From Bacillus luti (GTDB lineage Bacteria; Bacillota; Bacilli; Bacillales; Bacillaceae_G), in the NCBI RefSeq assembly GCF_001884105.1, contig NZ_MACI01000078.1, positions 1 to 64,000 on the forward strand: 64,000 nucleotides of DNA, read 5' to 3'. The translations under genes were made by a program, and so were the position numbers. This document shows positions 50,430 through 59,934 of the stretch, piece after piece (the stretch's first letter is position 1; each line of letters opens with the position of its first letter). The notes below the pieces were generated by a model, which saw only the letters and a program-made list of their open reading frames with translations, did not search any database and was not told where the DNA came from.

Positions 50430-51833
50430 ATGAAAAGTGTAAGATTACCATCAATGCTAGAAATCATAGTTCTTTTATTACTATTTCTTGCTGTTGTCTT
50501 TTCCTTCCAAACGATTTTTGATCTCCCAATTCAATTGGCGCTATTTATTTCATGGTTTTTAGTAATTGCGCTTGGATTAAGATTAGGATTTCGTTATCAA
50601 GAATTGCAAGATGCAATTACGAAAGGGATTTCTAACGGATTAGAAGCAATACTCATTTTAGTTGCAGTAGGTGCTTTAATTGGAACTTGGATTGCTGGTG
50701 GCGTTGTACCAACATTAATCTATTATGGATTAGAATTTATTCACCCTAGCATATTCTTATTAGCAACATTAATTATTTGTTCGATAACTTCTATCGCGAC
50801 AGGAACATCATGGGGAACAGTTGGAACAGCAGGTATTGCTATGATGGCGATTGGTGAAGGACTTGGTTTACCACTTCCACTTGTTGCTGGTGCAGTTCTT
50901 TCAGGAGCTTATTTCGGCGACAAATTATCACCACTTTCTGATAGTACAGTTCTTGCAGCTTCTATGGCGAAAGTAGATGTTATTGCTCACGTTCGAGCTA
51001 TGCTCGTATTAGATGTTCCGGCTTACATTATTACTAGCATTATGTTTACTGTTGCTGGTTGGATGTATGGCGGCGATAATGTAGATTTGAATCGAGTAGA
51101 GTTTTTAAAAGAAGCTTTATTAAAGGAATTTGATATTAAAATATGGATGCTTGTTCCGGCGGTCATTGTTATCGCACTATTAGCGATGAAGAAACCGTCT
51201 ATGCCAACAATTGCAATGGGAGCTTTAATTGGTGCAATTTGGGCAACTCTTTTCCAAGGAATGAACTTTGGGGAGGCGATTGGAACAGCGTATAACGGAT
51301 TTTCAATTCAATCTGGTGTTGAGTTTGTTGATAAGTTATTAAACCGTGGTGGAATTAACGGTATGCTTGGCTCAGTAGCCGTAATTATTTTCGGTTTAGG
51401 ATTTGGTGGATTACTTGAAAAACTAGGTGTTTTAAAAGTAATCGTATCAAAATTTGAGAAGAAATTAAATTCTGCGGGTAATGTAACATTGTCTACATTA
51501 ATCGTAGCATTTTTAGCTAATGTATTTGGTTGTGCGATGTATGTATCACTAATTTTAACACCGAAAATTATGGAAGATAGCTATGATAAATTAAAAATAG
51601 ACCGCCGTGTATTAGCGCGTAACTCAGAAGTAGGTGGAACGTTAACTTCAGGTATGGTTCCATGGTCTGATAATGGTATTTTTATGGCTGGTATTTTAGG
51701 TGTAGCAACGTTCTCATACGTTCCATTTATGTGGTTAAGCTTCGTATCGTTAATTTTAGCGGTTATTTATGGATACACAGGCAAATTCATTTGGTATGTA
51801 GATGATGCAGATAAAGGAAAGCAAGCATCATAA
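50430..51833 (+). CDS. nhaC: NhaC-family antiporter (second copy)
   Basis: A 467-aa transporter. NhaC blocks: TGTSWGTVGTAGIAMMAIGE, GAYFGDKLSPLSDSTVLAAS, and a distal EVGGTLTSGMVPWSDNG. About 12 membrane helices. AAGGAGAG precedes the ATG at 50430; the open frame starts earlier. It is a paralogue of the protein at 34809 but keeps typical B. cereus base use. Likely Na+/H+ or carboxylate exchange. Confidence 0.9.
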   Translation: MKSVRLPSMLEIIVLLLLFLAVVFSFQTIFDLPIQLALFISWFLVIALGLRLGFRYQELQDAITKGISNGLEAILILVAVGALIGTWIAGGVVPTLIYYGLEFIHPSIFLLATLIICSITSIATGTSWGTVGTAGIAMMAIGEGLGLPLPLVAGAVLSGAYFGDKLSPLSDSTVLAASMAKVDVIAHVRAMLVLDVPAYIITSIMFTVAGWMYGGDNVDLNRVEFLKEALLKEFDIKIWMLVPAVIVIALLAMKKPSMPTIAMGALIGAIWATLFQGMNFGEAIGTAYNGFSIQSGVEFVDKLLNRGGINGMLGSVAVIIFGLGFGGLLEKLGVLKVIVSKFEKKLNSAGNVTLSTLIVAFLANVFGCAMYVSLILTPKIMEDSYDKLKIDRRVLARNSEVGGTLTSGMVPWSDNGIFMAGILGVATFSYVPFMWLSFVSLILAVIYGYTGKFIWYVDDADKGKQAS

Positions 51834-51835
51834 AT

Positions 51836-51878
51836 AAAAAATCACCTTCTACATAATGTGGAAGGTGATTTTTTTTAT
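51836..51878 (+). terminator. Terminator of the second nhaC
   Basis: AAAATCACCTTC pairs with GAAGGTGATTTT around an 11-base loop, followed by T residues. Confidence 0.85.
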
Positions 51879-52010
51879 CGGAGCGTACCCTATCTAGAAT
51901 GGTCCGATTGGTGTAGGCTGCTACTCATAGGGGGGATGGATACCTCACATATTAATGCTTCACGTTGTTTCCGGCACACTTCATGTTAAGAGGTTGTTAA
52001 AAATAAGTCT
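51879..52010. other. G+C-richer intergenic block without a gene
   Basis: Between nhaC and fumC a stretch of about 130 bases is richer in G and C than the spacers around it. It has ATCGGA near 51877 and TCCGAT near 51904 as complementary arms. No open frame of note. It may be a diverged intergenic repeat, or a structured RNA leader; neither could be established. Confidence 0.35.
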
Positions 52011-52106
52011 GAAATATTTATATATACGAGTGAGAATTCTTATCATTTGAGTGGAAGTCTGTTAATATAAGAAATGTAGGTATTATATTTTCAAGGGGAT
52101 GAAAAA

Positions 52107-53495
52107 ATGGAGTACAGAATTGAAAGAGATACAATAGGAGAAATAAAAGTTCCAGCTGATAAATTATGGGCAGCTCAGACGCAGCGTAGTAAAGAAAACT
52201 TCCCGATTGGTACAGAGCAAATGCCGCTTGAAATTGTAAAAGCATTTGCAATTTTAAAGAAGAGTGCAGCGCTTAGCAATCAAAAATTAGAGAAGTTATC
52301 AGAAGAAAAAGCAGAAGCAATTGTGGCAGCAGCTGACGAAGTGATTGCAGGGAAATGGAATGAGCATTTTCCACTTGTCGTATGGCAAACTGGTAGTGGT
52401 ACACAATCGAATATGAATGTGAACGAAGTAATTGCAAATCGTGGGAATCAAATTTTGAAAGAAAAGGGATCTGACGTACATATTCATCCGAATGATGATG
52501 TGAACATGTCTCAAAGCTCAAATGATACATTTCCAACAGCGCTTCATGTAGCTTGTGTAATCGCAGTAGAAAATCACGTATTACCAGCGATTACGAAGTT
52601 AAAAGAAACATTAGCAGAAAAGGTAACTGCATTTGAACACATTATTAAAATTGGTCGTACACATTTACAAGATGCAACACCGTTAACATTAGGGCAAGAA
52701 ATTAGCGGATGGCACCGTATGCTTGAAAAAACAGAGCGTATGATTGCTGAGAGCAATACATATATGAAAGAGTTAGCAATCGGTGGTACTGCGGTTGGAA
52801 CTGGTATTAATGCGCATCCTAAATTTGGTGAAATGGTATCAGAGGAAATTAGCCAATTTACAGGTAAACAATTTGTTTCTGCACCAAATAAGTTCCATGC
52901 CTTAACGAGTCATGATGAAGTTGTATATACTCATGGTGCATTAAAAGCATTAGCTGCAGATCTAATGAAAATAGCTAACGATGTACGTTGGCTTGCAAGT
53001 GGCCCACGTAGTGGTCTTGGGGAAATTATTATTCCTGCTAATGAACCAGGAAGCTCTATTATGCCAGGTAAAGTAAATCCAACGCAAAGTGAAGCATTAA
53101 CAATGGTTGTAGCGCAAGTTATGGGGAATGATGCAACAATCGGGTTTGCTGCGAGCCAAGGTAATTTTGAGCTAAATGTATTTAAACCAGTTATCGCTTA
53201 CAACTTCTTACAATCAGCACACTTATTAGCAGATGCGATTGTTTCGTTTAATGACAATTGTGCAGTTGGTATTGAAGCGGATGAAGAAGTGATTAATGAA
53301 AATGTGAATCGTTCATTAATGCTTGTAACAGCGCTAAACCCGCATATTGGATATGAAAATGCAGCGAAAATTGCGAAGCACGCTCATAAAGAAGGATTAA
53401 CTTTAAAAGAAGCAGCATTGCAATCTGGATTACTAACAGAAGAGCAATTTGATGAAATTGTAGATCCAAAGAAAATGATCGCACCGAAAGAATAA
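52107..53495 (+). CDS. fumC: Fumarate hydratase, class II
   Basis: A 462-aa TCA-cycle enzyme that interconverts fumarate and malate. Class II signature [16 protein letters not shown] is at about 314-330 (the catalytic loop), [18 protein letters not shown] at about 97-115, and [20 protein letters not shown] near 185. AAGGGGATG precedes the ATG. Full length, with its own terminator. Confidence 0.95.
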   Translation: MEYRIERDTIGEIKVPADKLWAAQTQRSKENFPIGTEQMPLEIVKAFAILKKSAALSNQKLEKLSEEKAEAIVAAADEVIAGKWNEHFPLVVWQTGSGTQSNMNVNEVIANRGNQILKEKGSDVHIHPNDDVNMSQSSNDTFPTALHVACVIAVENHVLPAITKLKETLAEKVTAFEHIIKIGRTHLQDATPLTLGQEISGWHRMLEKTERMIAESNTYMKELAIGGTAVGTGINAHPKFGEMVSEEISQFTGKQFVSAPNKFHALTSHDEVVYTHGALKALAADLMKIANDVRWLASGPRSGLGEIIIPANEPGSSIMPGKVNPTQSEALTMVVAQVMGNDATIGFAASQGNFELNVFKPVIAYNFLQSAHLLADAIVSFNDNCAVGIEADEEVINENVNRSLMLVTALNPHIGYENAAKIAKHAHKEGLTLKEAALQSGLLTEEQFDEIVDPKKMIAPKE

Positions 53496-53499
53496 TAGA

Positions 53500-53537
53500 A
53501 GAAGCCAAGGTTTGTAATGTAGAATCTTGGCTTTTTT
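53500..53537 (+). terminator. Terminator of fumC
   Basis: AAGCCAAG pairs with CTTGGCTT around a 16-base loop and is followed by T residues. Confidence 0.75.
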
Positions 53538-53594
53538 ATATTTATTTATAAGCCCTTGTTGGAAATGAATTACAAATGAATGGTTTTGCATGAA

Positions 53595-54023
53595 TTAATG
53601 GAGTGATCGATTCATTACTTTCATATTTGGACAGTTTTCTTTTAAGAGTGAAATGAACGCTTCCTCTTCTTGAGGTACAAAAACTGTAACTGAGTTAAAT
53701 AAATTGTAATGTATCTCCAGTTTTTGTCTAGTCCATTTTTTTGAATGTAGTTTGTTACCAGAGTATTTAATGTACCGAATATCTTTAAATGGAATTTCAG
53801 TACGCAATATGAAACCGTATTTTACAATAAGAGATGATTCCGTTATGTTGTAGTGAGAAAAATAAAATGAAGAAAGATTTATGACATTTAACAGCATCAT
53901 GAGAGTGAAAAAAATAGAATGTTCATTTTGGAAGAATAGTGAAATGAAAAAAATCATTATAAATAATGTAATGAAAATGAAGTGAAATGGATTTTTTTTC
54001 GCTTTAAATTTCAAGTTAGTCAC
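53595..54023 (-). CDS. Bacterial PH-domain-like membrane protein
   Basis: A 142-aa protein with two membrane helices (about 12-30 and 36-55), then a bPH-like domain: YNITESSLIVKYGFILRTEI, IPFKDIRYIKYSGN, then QEEEAFISLLKENCPNMKV. This is the DUF1200 type found in Bacillus. Function unknown. Confidence 0.72.
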   Translation of the reverse strand: MTNLKFKAKKNPFHFIFITLFIMIFFISLFFQNEHSIFFTLMMLLNVINLSSFYFSHYNITESSLIVKYGFILRTEIPFKDIRYIKYSGNKLHSKKWTRQKLEIHYNLFNSVTVFVPQEEEAFISLLKENCPNMKVMNRSLH

Positions 54024-54187
54024 CTCGGTATACGTGTTCTTTATATAAATTAAATCACAATATTATAATGTAACGTAAAAATATGCAGTATTGCATATTT
54101 TTACGTTGCGTTATTCGTGTAAACTTTTTTGATGGGATACATGTAAAAAAGTTTTTTAATAGTGGAGTGGCATAAAGTGTGACGGGC

Positions 54188-54340
54188 ATGAAAAGAGTGA
54201 AAATAGTATTCATAATGAGTTGTATAATGATTAATGGTGGCTGTTCAAAAGAATTCATTGAGGATGGAAACCGCAAACATGTATTTGTTCAAGCGAGTAA
54301 AGTTTTAGTAGAAGTTGTTTATAAAATATATAGAAGCTAA
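54188..54340 (+). CDS. Small putative lipoprotein, 50 aa
   Basis: MKRVKIVFIMSCIMINGGCS looks like a short lipoprotein signal peptide with cysteine 19; about 30 residues follow with no known domain. The ribosome binding site is poor, and the GGAG upstream is more than 20 bases away. A clear terminator follows, which supports a real transcript. Confidence 0.45.
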   Translation: MKRVKIVFIMSCIMINGGCSKEFIEDGNRKHVFVQASKVLVEVVYKIYRS

Positions 54341-54341
54341 A

Positions 54342-54371
54342 AAGTGTTTCCATGTGCGGAAACACTTTTTT
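54342..54371 (+). terminator. Terminator behind the small lipoprotein
   Basis: AAGTGTTTCC pairs with GGAAACACTT around ATGTGC and is followed by T residues. Confidence 0.8.
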
Positions 54372-54624
54372 TGTAGTTGAAAATGAGTAAGGAAGTTTTG
54401 GAATGAGTAAATGCCGGTTCCATGTTTAATCAGGTCTTTCTCATTTAAATGTTGAACAGCGTATTTTACTTCTTTCAATATGATAGGAAAAGCCCTAGTG
54501 TATGATGTGAACTATAAATTTGTTTCACAATAAACCAAGGGTATTGAAGAATAGTCATGTTTTGTTTCGTGTTTTAAGGTGTTTCGATAGATGTTTTTTT
54601 AAAAGTTTATAAAATAGGCAAACG

Positions 54625-54709
54625 AAACATTGAAATGTTTATTTTCGGTATGTTAAGATGATGAAGTGATAACAAACGATATTATGAAATGTTTGTTTTT
54701 AAAATAAAC
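54625..54709. promoter_or_regulatory. Two operator-like dyads before the DUF2087 regulator
   Basis: AAACATT and AATGTTT flank GA at 54625-54640. A second dyad at 54691-54709 has arms GTTTGTTTT and AAAATAAAC, 8 of 9 paired. Both contain a TGAAATGTTT.TTTT direct repeat. The second lies just before the ribosome binding site. Self-regulation is plausible. The rest of 54372-54624 holds nothing recognisable. Confidence 0.5.
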
Positions 54710-54729
54710 GTTTTGAAGGAGTGTTTAGT

Positions 54730-55494
54730 ATGAGCGATATTTCAGAGAAATTTTGGGATGCATCGGTGGAGGAATTGAAGAAAGGATATGTGTTTGATGC
54801 AGCGGCGGAAGAATATATTTGTTTAGCTTGCGGAGAAACGTTTATAAAAGGCGTTATTTATCAAGATAATCAAGTTTTGTATGAAGCAGAGAAGTTTGCC
54901 CAATTGCATATTCAGAATGAGCATACATCTATGTTTGATTATTTATTAAATATGGATAAGAAATTTACTGGTTTAACGGATTTGCAAAAGAAAATGGTGC
55001 AGTTTTTCCATATGGGGCTGAATGATAAAGAGATTGTAAAAGAGATGGATGGCGGAAGCACATCAACAATTCGCAATCATCGATTTACATTACGAGAGAA
55101 AATGAAGCAAGCAAAAGTATTTTTAGCGTTAATGGAATTATCAGAAGAAAAATCAAAAGTACAAACAAAATTTGTACCAATTCATAGAACAGCAACAATG
55201 GTAGATGATCGCTACAATATTACGGAAGAAGAAAATGATGAAGTATTAAAAGCGCATTTTACAGAAGGATTAGATGGACCGCTTTCTAAATTTCCAAAAA
55301 AGCAAAAGCGTAAATTGATTATATTACGCCATTTAGTGAAGAAGTTTGATAGTAATAAAAAGTATACTGAAAAAGAAGTAAATACAGTGATAGAAAATGT
55401 ATACCCAGATTTCGTAACTTTGAGAAGATATTTAATTGAGTATGGTTTTTTAGATAGAACAGCTGATGGAAGCCAATATTGGGTGAAGTTATAA
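54730..55494 (+). CDS. DUF2087-domain transcriptional regulator with zinc-like and HTH regions
   Basis: A 254-aa protein. A possible zinc site CLACGETF lies at about 29-36, with HIQNEH further on. A LuxR/sigma-like HTH follows at about 78-135 (LTDLQKKMVQFFHMGLNDKE, then GGSTSTIRNHRFTLREKMKQ). The C-terminal 70 residues are the DUF2087 domain (LSKFPKKQKRKLIILRHLVK, ending GSQYWVKL). AAGGAG fits the ATG at 54730; GTG 54721 is also in frame. It lies ahead of a MATE exporter by about 100 bases and may control it. Confidence 0.82.
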   Translation: MSDISEKFWDASVEELKKGYVFDAAAEEYICLACGETFIKGVIYQDNQVLYEAEKFAQLHIQNEHTSMFDYLLNMDKKFTGLTDLQKKMVQFFHMGLNDKEIVKEMDGGSTSTIRNHRFTLREKMKQAKVFLALMELSEEKSKVQTKFVPIHRTATMVDDRYNITEEENDEVLKAHFTEGLDGPLSKFPKKQKRKLIILRHLVKKFDSNKKYTEKEVNTVIENVYPDFVTLRRYLIEYGFLDRTADGSQYWVKL

Positions 55495-55592
55495 TAATGC
55501 ATAAAAGAAAATGAATAGTAGCACATCATTATAACAACTATACAAAGAGATAGAGTTTGAAAATAGATTTTGAATAAAAGGAGAAATGAAAT

Positions 55593-57002
55593 TTGAAACC
55601 ACCTACAGAGAATAATAAAGAAGGTGCGGAGTCACACAAGTTAGAAAGTGAGAGTAAACCGATATGGAAATCAATGTCGGTGTTTTTAGTACCGTTACTA
55701 TTAAGTAATGTATTACAATCAGTTGGACAATTATTTGGTATGGTAGTAGTGGGAAGATGGCTTGGTGTAAATGATTTAGCAGCTATATCAGCTTTCTTTC
55801 CGTTATTTTTCCTACTCGTTTCATTCGTAATTGGTATTGGTTCAGGAAGTTCTATATTAATTGGTCAGGCGTTTGGTGCTAAAAACGAAGATCGTTTAAA
55901 AGCGATCGTTGGTACGACACTTACGTTTACATTTATTATTGGAGTTGTGTTGGCGATAATAGGTAGTATTTTTGCGATGGATATTATGCGCCTAATGGGA
56001 ACGCCAGAAAACATTATAGAAATAAGTGTACATTATGCACGAATATTATTTATATCGATGCCAGTATTATTTTTATATTTCGCATACACAACATTTATGA
56101 GAGGTACAGGAGATTCTAAAACGCCATTTTATTTTTTAATTGTAAGTACAGCGCTAAATATGATCTTATTACCAATTCTTATTTTTGGATGGTTAGGAGC
56201 TCCGAAATTAGATGTGTATGGAGCAGCCTATGCTTCTGTTATATCTACAGTTATTACGTTTATTGTCATGTTAGTGTATTTAAAGAAGAAAAATCACCCA
56301 TTACAATTGGATGGCACGGTTAGGAAATACCTTCGGATGGATGGGGAGTTATTAAAGTTATTGCTACGACTTGGTATTCCAGCGAGTATTAATATGATAT
56401 TAGTTTCATTATCTGAAATCGCGGTAATTGCGTTTGTAAATCGTTACGGCTCGGATGCAACAGCTGCTTATGGTGTTGTGAACCAAGTTGCAAGTTATGT
56501 ACAGATGCCAGCCGTTAGTCTTGGTATTACTGTCTCCATTTTTGCGGCGCAATCAATTGGTGCGAATCAATTTGATCGATTGCAGAAAGTTGTAAAGGCT
56601 GGAATTATTATGAATTATGTCATCGGTGGTGTATTAATATCCCTTATTTACTTGTTCTCAAGAGACATTTTATCGCTATTTTTGACGAGTCAAACTACAA
56701 TTGATATTGCTCATAGCTTAGTTATGATTACATTATGGAGCTATTTGATTTTCGGGCATGCGCAAATTATTAGTGCGACAATGCGAGCAAGTGGTACAGT
56801 ACTATGGCCAACCGTTATCGGTGTTGTATCAATTTGGCTTGTTGAGGTGCCTGTAGCGTATTACCTTTCTTACCATACAAGCCTTGGAATAGAAGGAATA
56901 TGGATTGGGTACCCGGCAGCGTTTATTGTCAGTTTAATATTACAGTATGCATATTATAAGCTTTCATGGCAGAAGAAACGAATTACACGATTAGTTAGTT
57001 AA
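55593..57002 (+). CDS. MATE-family multidrug exporter
   Basis: A 469-aa exporter with 12 membrane helices: WKSMSVFLVPLLLSNVLQSV, GVNDLAAISAFFPLFFLLVS and the middle LKLLLRLGIPASINMILVSL begin the two halves. Sodium- or proton-driven export of drugs or cations. Start is TTG at 55593 behind AAAAGGAG with 9-base spacing; the nearby ATG at 55586 is out of frame. A terminator follows. Confidence 0.88.
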   Translation: MKPPTENNKEGAESHKLESESKPIWKSMSVFLVPLLLSNVLQSVGQLFGMVVVGRWLGVNDLAAISAFFPLFFLLVSFVIGIGSGSSILIGQAFGAKNEDRLKAIVGTTLTFTFIIGVVLAIIGSIFAMDIMRLMGTPENIIEISVHYARILFISMPVLFLYFAYTTFMRGTGDSKTPFYFLIVSTALNMILLPILIFGWLGAPKLDVYGAAYASVISTVITFIVMLVYLKKKNHPLQLDGTVRKYLRMDGELLKLLLRLGIPASINMILVSLSEIAVIAFVNRYGSDATAAYGVVNQVASYVQMPAVSLGITVSIFAAQSIGANQFDRLQKVVKAGIIMNYVIGGVLISLIYLFSRDILSLFLTSQTTIDIAHSLVMITLWSYLIFGHAQIISATMRASGTVLWPTVIGVVSIWLVEVPVAYYLSYHTSLGIEGIWIGYPAAFIVSLILQYAYYKLSWQKKRITRLVS

Positions 57003-57010
57003 ATCATACA

Positions 57011-57046
57011 AATGTCCCTAAGTTATTACACTTAGGGACATTTTTT
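57011..57046. terminator. Bidirectional terminator
   Basis: AATGTCCCTAAGT and ACTTAGGGACATT form a perfect 13-base stem around TATTAC-type loop, T residues after it. Between the convergent MATE and peptidase genes. Confidence 0.85.
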
Positions 57047-57060
57047 GTGTAAGTGTGGGT

Positions 57061-57759
57061 TTACAAATAGCTTTTTAAAGTTATATCAAAATGTTGTCTA
57101 ATGAGTTTTTTATCACTCATATAAAACTCCCACGCTTTTTCCGGCTCGCCGATAATTTCAAAGGATTCCTCTGTAATATATAAAGCACAATTATCTTCTA
57201 GTGCAATCCCTTCTATACTACCTTGATGATTTTGTAAAAAGGAATGAAAGGCGTTCATTCTGTTTAATTGGTTATAATGCGGGCAAAATCTTTTGTTCAC
57301 GATACCCCATCCGTTACTCTCGATATAGCCAGACCCCTCATAATCCGATCGGATACTAGATGTAAACCAACACATAGCCCCAGCGCTATACCCCGCAATA
57401 AGTGTGCCGCGTTGCAAAGCCGATAGTAACTTTTCAGTTAATCTATGTTCTTTCCATTGTGTAAGCATGTGAATATAGTTTCCACCACCGAGATAAATGA
57501 AATCAGCTGAATGAATCATTTCGTCTATTTCATATTTCGAAGGTGTATCAGTTATAGTACGTAAAATTTGTACGTCACAATGTAATTGTTTTTCAAACGT
57601 GTCTAAAAATAATTTTATATAGCTTTCATCATCATAACTAGCTGTAGGGATAAATAATACTTTTGGATACAGTTTACCTGTTAATTCTATAAGTCGTTCA
57701 TTAATAAGCGAGTGATTGGGATCTTGTAAATCACCGCCACCAATGACAGCTAATTTCAT
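57061..57759 (-). CDS. Peptidase E-like (S51 family) serine peptidase
   Basis: A 232-aa class I glutamine amidotransferase-like hydrolase. The nucleophile is in IAGYSAGAMCW; GGGDL is near the start (KLAVIGGGDL) and YLGGGNY marks the second strand. Peptidase E cleaves Asp-X dipeptides; cyanophycinase is related. The frame opens at 57780, but AGGTGG fits the ATG at 57759. Substrate not proven; the window has other aspartyl-dipeptide genes but no physical link. Confidence 0.82.
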   Translation of the reverse strand: MKLAVIGGGDLQDPNHSLINERLIELTGKLYPKVLFIPTASYDDESYIKLFLDTFEKQLHCDVQILRTITDTPSKYEIDEMIHSADFIYLGGGNYIHMLTQWKEHRLTEKLLSALQRGTLIAGYSAGAMCWFTSSIRSDYEGSGYIESNGWGIVNKRFCPHYNQLNRMNAFHSFLQNHQGSIEGIALEDNCALYITEESFEIIGEPEKAWEFYMSDKKLIRQHFDITLKSYL

Positions 57760-58143
57760 AGTAAAGCACCACCTAATCATTTTTGTTATATAAAAATTCG
57801 ATAGAAGAGAGTTACATTCCTTCCATAAATAAATGATGATATGGAAGGAAGAGAGAAAAATTATATAAAAATAGTAAGAGGTGCGGTGTTTTTTACATCG
57901 TAAGGAATTAGAAACGATAGGTTGATAAATAATATGAGATACATATCGTTACAAAATATAGAAGTCATCTAGATGAATATTACGAAAAATCATTGAATAT
58001 AGAGTATGTATATATAATCCTAGGAAATAGTAATGATTTCACAAAAAAAGTTTTTTACTTTTTATGGGAACTTTTATTACAATATGGTAAAATTATTTAA
58101 ATATATTTATTTAATACGAAATGAAGTGAGGGAGCGTGAAAGA
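57760..58143. other. Long AT-rich spacer with one 10-base inverted repeat
   Basis: TTCCTTCCAT at 57817-57826 and ATGGAAGGAA at 57841-57850 are perfect complements around a 14-base loop. No T-tract follows, so it is not a plain terminator. The rest is AT-rich; the promoter of the DUF3942-type gene should lie near 58000-58100. Confidence 0.45.
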
Positions 58144-58542
58144 GTGGATTTTCGATTTGAATTTGCAGCGAAGGTAAAAGAATATTTGGATGATGAAAAA
58201 GATGAAAAAATAATAAAAGATGGACACAGAGATATCATTTTTCGATATTTATATCCGTTAGAGAGTGAGATTGGCATTTTTAAAAATCCTAACTTTACAT
58301 TTTTTGCATCAGGAAGACGTTCACATATAGTATTAGAAAATATTGAATTTAAAACAGAAGTAAACGTAGAAAGTAATATAATTGAAATTACAAAAATAGT
58401 GGATAATGTGGTTATTCCGTTAGATACTATCGTAGCGAAAGATAAGGAATTATTTGCACTTGGGCGTAATGAAAAGTTTGGTGTGCAAATATTAGAGTAT
58501 TATCTCTTTGATACATTTGGAGAGAAGTTAGGTTTACAATGA
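58144..58542 (+). CDS. DUF3942-type protein of the B. cereus group
   Basis: A 132-aa soluble protein, VDFRFEFAAKVKEYLDDEKD at the start and LGRNEKFGVQILEYYLFDTF near the end. I recognise it from the DUF3942 family, common in this group and without known function. The frame opens at 58033, but GAGGGAG fits the GTG at 58144. Confidence 0.68.
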   Translation: MDFRFEFAAKVKEYLDDEKDEKIIKDGHRDIIFRYLYPLESEIGIFKNPNFTFFASGRRSHIVLENIEFKTEVNVESNIIEITKIVDNVVIPLDTIVAKDKELFALGRNEKFGVQILEYYLFDTFGEKLGLQ

Positions 58543-58596
58543 GTGGAATGGAATCCATATTCATAATTAGTGGATATTCGGTTGTATTATTCAAGT

Positions 58597-58632
58597 TTGA
58601 CCTTTCATTTAATTTATACTACAATTCGTAGT
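58597..58632 (+). promoter_or_regulatory. blaI promoter with BlaI-type operator
   Basis: TTGACC (58597-58602), 17 bases and TACAAT (58620-58625) form a promoter. The dyad ACTAC-N5-GTAGT at 58618-58632 covers the -10. It resembles BlaI/MecI operators (TACTACA..TGTAGTA). The same dyad recurs at 59901. Confidence 0.75.
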
Positions 58633-58649
58633 GTGAAAGGAGCTTCACT

Positions 58650-59066
58650 ATGTTTACTCAAAACTATAAGTTAAATGAGCAAGGCTTAAATCACTTCTTT
58701 GGACCGCTTGAAGCGAAAATTATGGAGATTGTTTGGTCTACTGAAGGTATTAGCATTAAAGAAGTGCAGCAGAAATTAAGTGAAGAATCACCGGTGAATT
58801 TTAATACTGTTATGACAGTTATGAACAGGTTAGTAGAGAAGTTCCACTTAGAAAAACAGACTGTGAAAAGAAGTGGCATATATCGTGCAGTACAAACAAA
58901 AGAAGAATTCTTATCCAATCAAACGAAGAAAATGACACAGGAATTAATGGGGGAATTTGGAGATTTAGTTGTCAATCATATGCTAGATGAGTTAGAGCAG
59001 GCTGATCCGACTTTAATCAAAAAATTAGAAGACAAATTGAGCCAATTAAAAAAAGAGGATCGATAA
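58650..59066 (+). CDS. BlaI/MecI/CopY-family repressor
   Basis: A 138-aa dimeric repressor: LGPLEAKIMEIVW-type helix, ISIKEVQQKLSEESPVNFNT then VMTVMNRLVEKFHLEKQTVK (winged HTH), and a C-terminal dimer helix. BlaI proteins are inactivated when a BlaR1-type membrane protease is triggered. It is followed by 1 base and such a protease gene, and preceded by its own operator. Confidence 0.92.
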   Translation: MFTQNYKLNEQGLNHFFGPLEAKIMEIVWSTEGISIKEVQQKLSEESPVNFNTVMTVMNRLVEKFHLEKQTVKRSGIYRAVQTKEEFLSNQTKKMTQELMGEFGDLVVNHMLDELEQADPTLIKKLEDKLSQLKKEDR

Positions 59067-59067
59067 A

Positions 59068-59880
59068 ATGAAATGGCAAACGCGTAAAATCGTATTGTTA
59101 GCAGTAATTGTAAGTACTCTCTTTTTCAGCATGTTAGTGTATTACGTTACATATCCATTTCTTTTTCAAAATAAGGCGTTCTTTCTTTCGAAATTTTGCT
59201 TGTTTCAGTTAGAAAAGCATATGAAAGAATTATCGCTCATTCGTATTATAATAGCTGGATTGTTATTACTTACTGTACTGATCGTGTGCAAAAGACTTTG
59301 GCGGCAATTTTTCTATAGTAAAAAATTGCAAAAAGTACTGTTCCCTTTCATTAGAAAAGGAAAACAAATATATATATTGCCGACTACGAAAGTAGCAGCA
59401 TTTACAATTGGGATATTTCGTCCGAAAGTTGTCATGTCAGAAGGGATGCTTCAAACGTTTTCAGAGGAAGAAATTGATGCGATTGTATTCCATGAAGAAT
59501 ATCATCAAAACAATCGAGATCCGCTAAAATTATTTTGCTTTACGTTGTTAGCAGAGGGCATGATATACATCCCGATATTAAAAGGGCTACTACAACGATA
59601 TGAGGCGTATCAAGAGTTAGCAGCAGATAAATATGCGATGCAAAAAATGAAATCTTCATTCGAGTTAGGTAGTGCGTTATTAAAATTAATGAAAATAAAG
59701 ACGGTGGAAAATCAATGTGTTACAGCCTCATTTGCAAAAACAGCAATCAATTTACGAATTGAGCAAGTGTTAAATGAAAAAGTTGTTAAGCTTAATATGC
59801 CGTTACATACGAATTCGGTATATGTAACATTATGTTTATTCTGTCTATCGATTGTACTTATTGTGGGAGAGTGCATATAG
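59068..59880 (+). CDS. M56-family membrane metalloprotease (BlaR1-like, without sensor domain)
   Basis: A 270-aa protein with membrane helices at about 8-28, 48-68 and 245-268. The zinc motif HEEYH is at about 142-146 with the glutamate in QELAADKYA downstream. BlaR1/MecR1 have an added 250-residue penicillin sensor at the C-terminus; this one lacks it. It probably cleaves the BlaI-like repressor in response to an unknown signal. Confidence 0.87.
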   Translation: MKWQTRKIVLLAVIVSTLFFSMLVYYVTYPFLFQNKAFFLSKFCLFQLEKHMKELSLIRIIIAGLLLLTVLIVCKRLWRQFFYSKKLQKVLFPFIRKGKQIYILPTTKVAAFTIGIFRPKVVMSEGMLQTFSEEEIDAIVFHEEYHQNNRDPLKLFCFTLLAEGMIYIPILKGLLQRYEAYQELAADKYAMQKMKSSFELGSALLKLMKIKTVENQCVTASFAKTAINLRIEQVLNEKVVKLNMPLHTNSVYVTLCLFCLSIVLIVGECI

Positions 59881-59900
59881 CCTCTTTTTTTAAGAATTAA

Positions 59901-59917
59901 CACTACTTTATGTAGTG
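59901..59917. promoter_or_regulatory. Second BlaI-type operator, before the thioredoxin-like gene
   Basis: CACTAC and GTAGTG flank TTTAT. The ACTAC-N5-GTAGT dyad is the same as that before blaI. It lies 18 bases before the GTG start, partly over the ribosome binding region, and predicts BlaI control of the tlpA-lgt-like pair. Confidence 0.65.
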
Positions 59918-59934
59918 CGATTGGAGGAAGAAAA

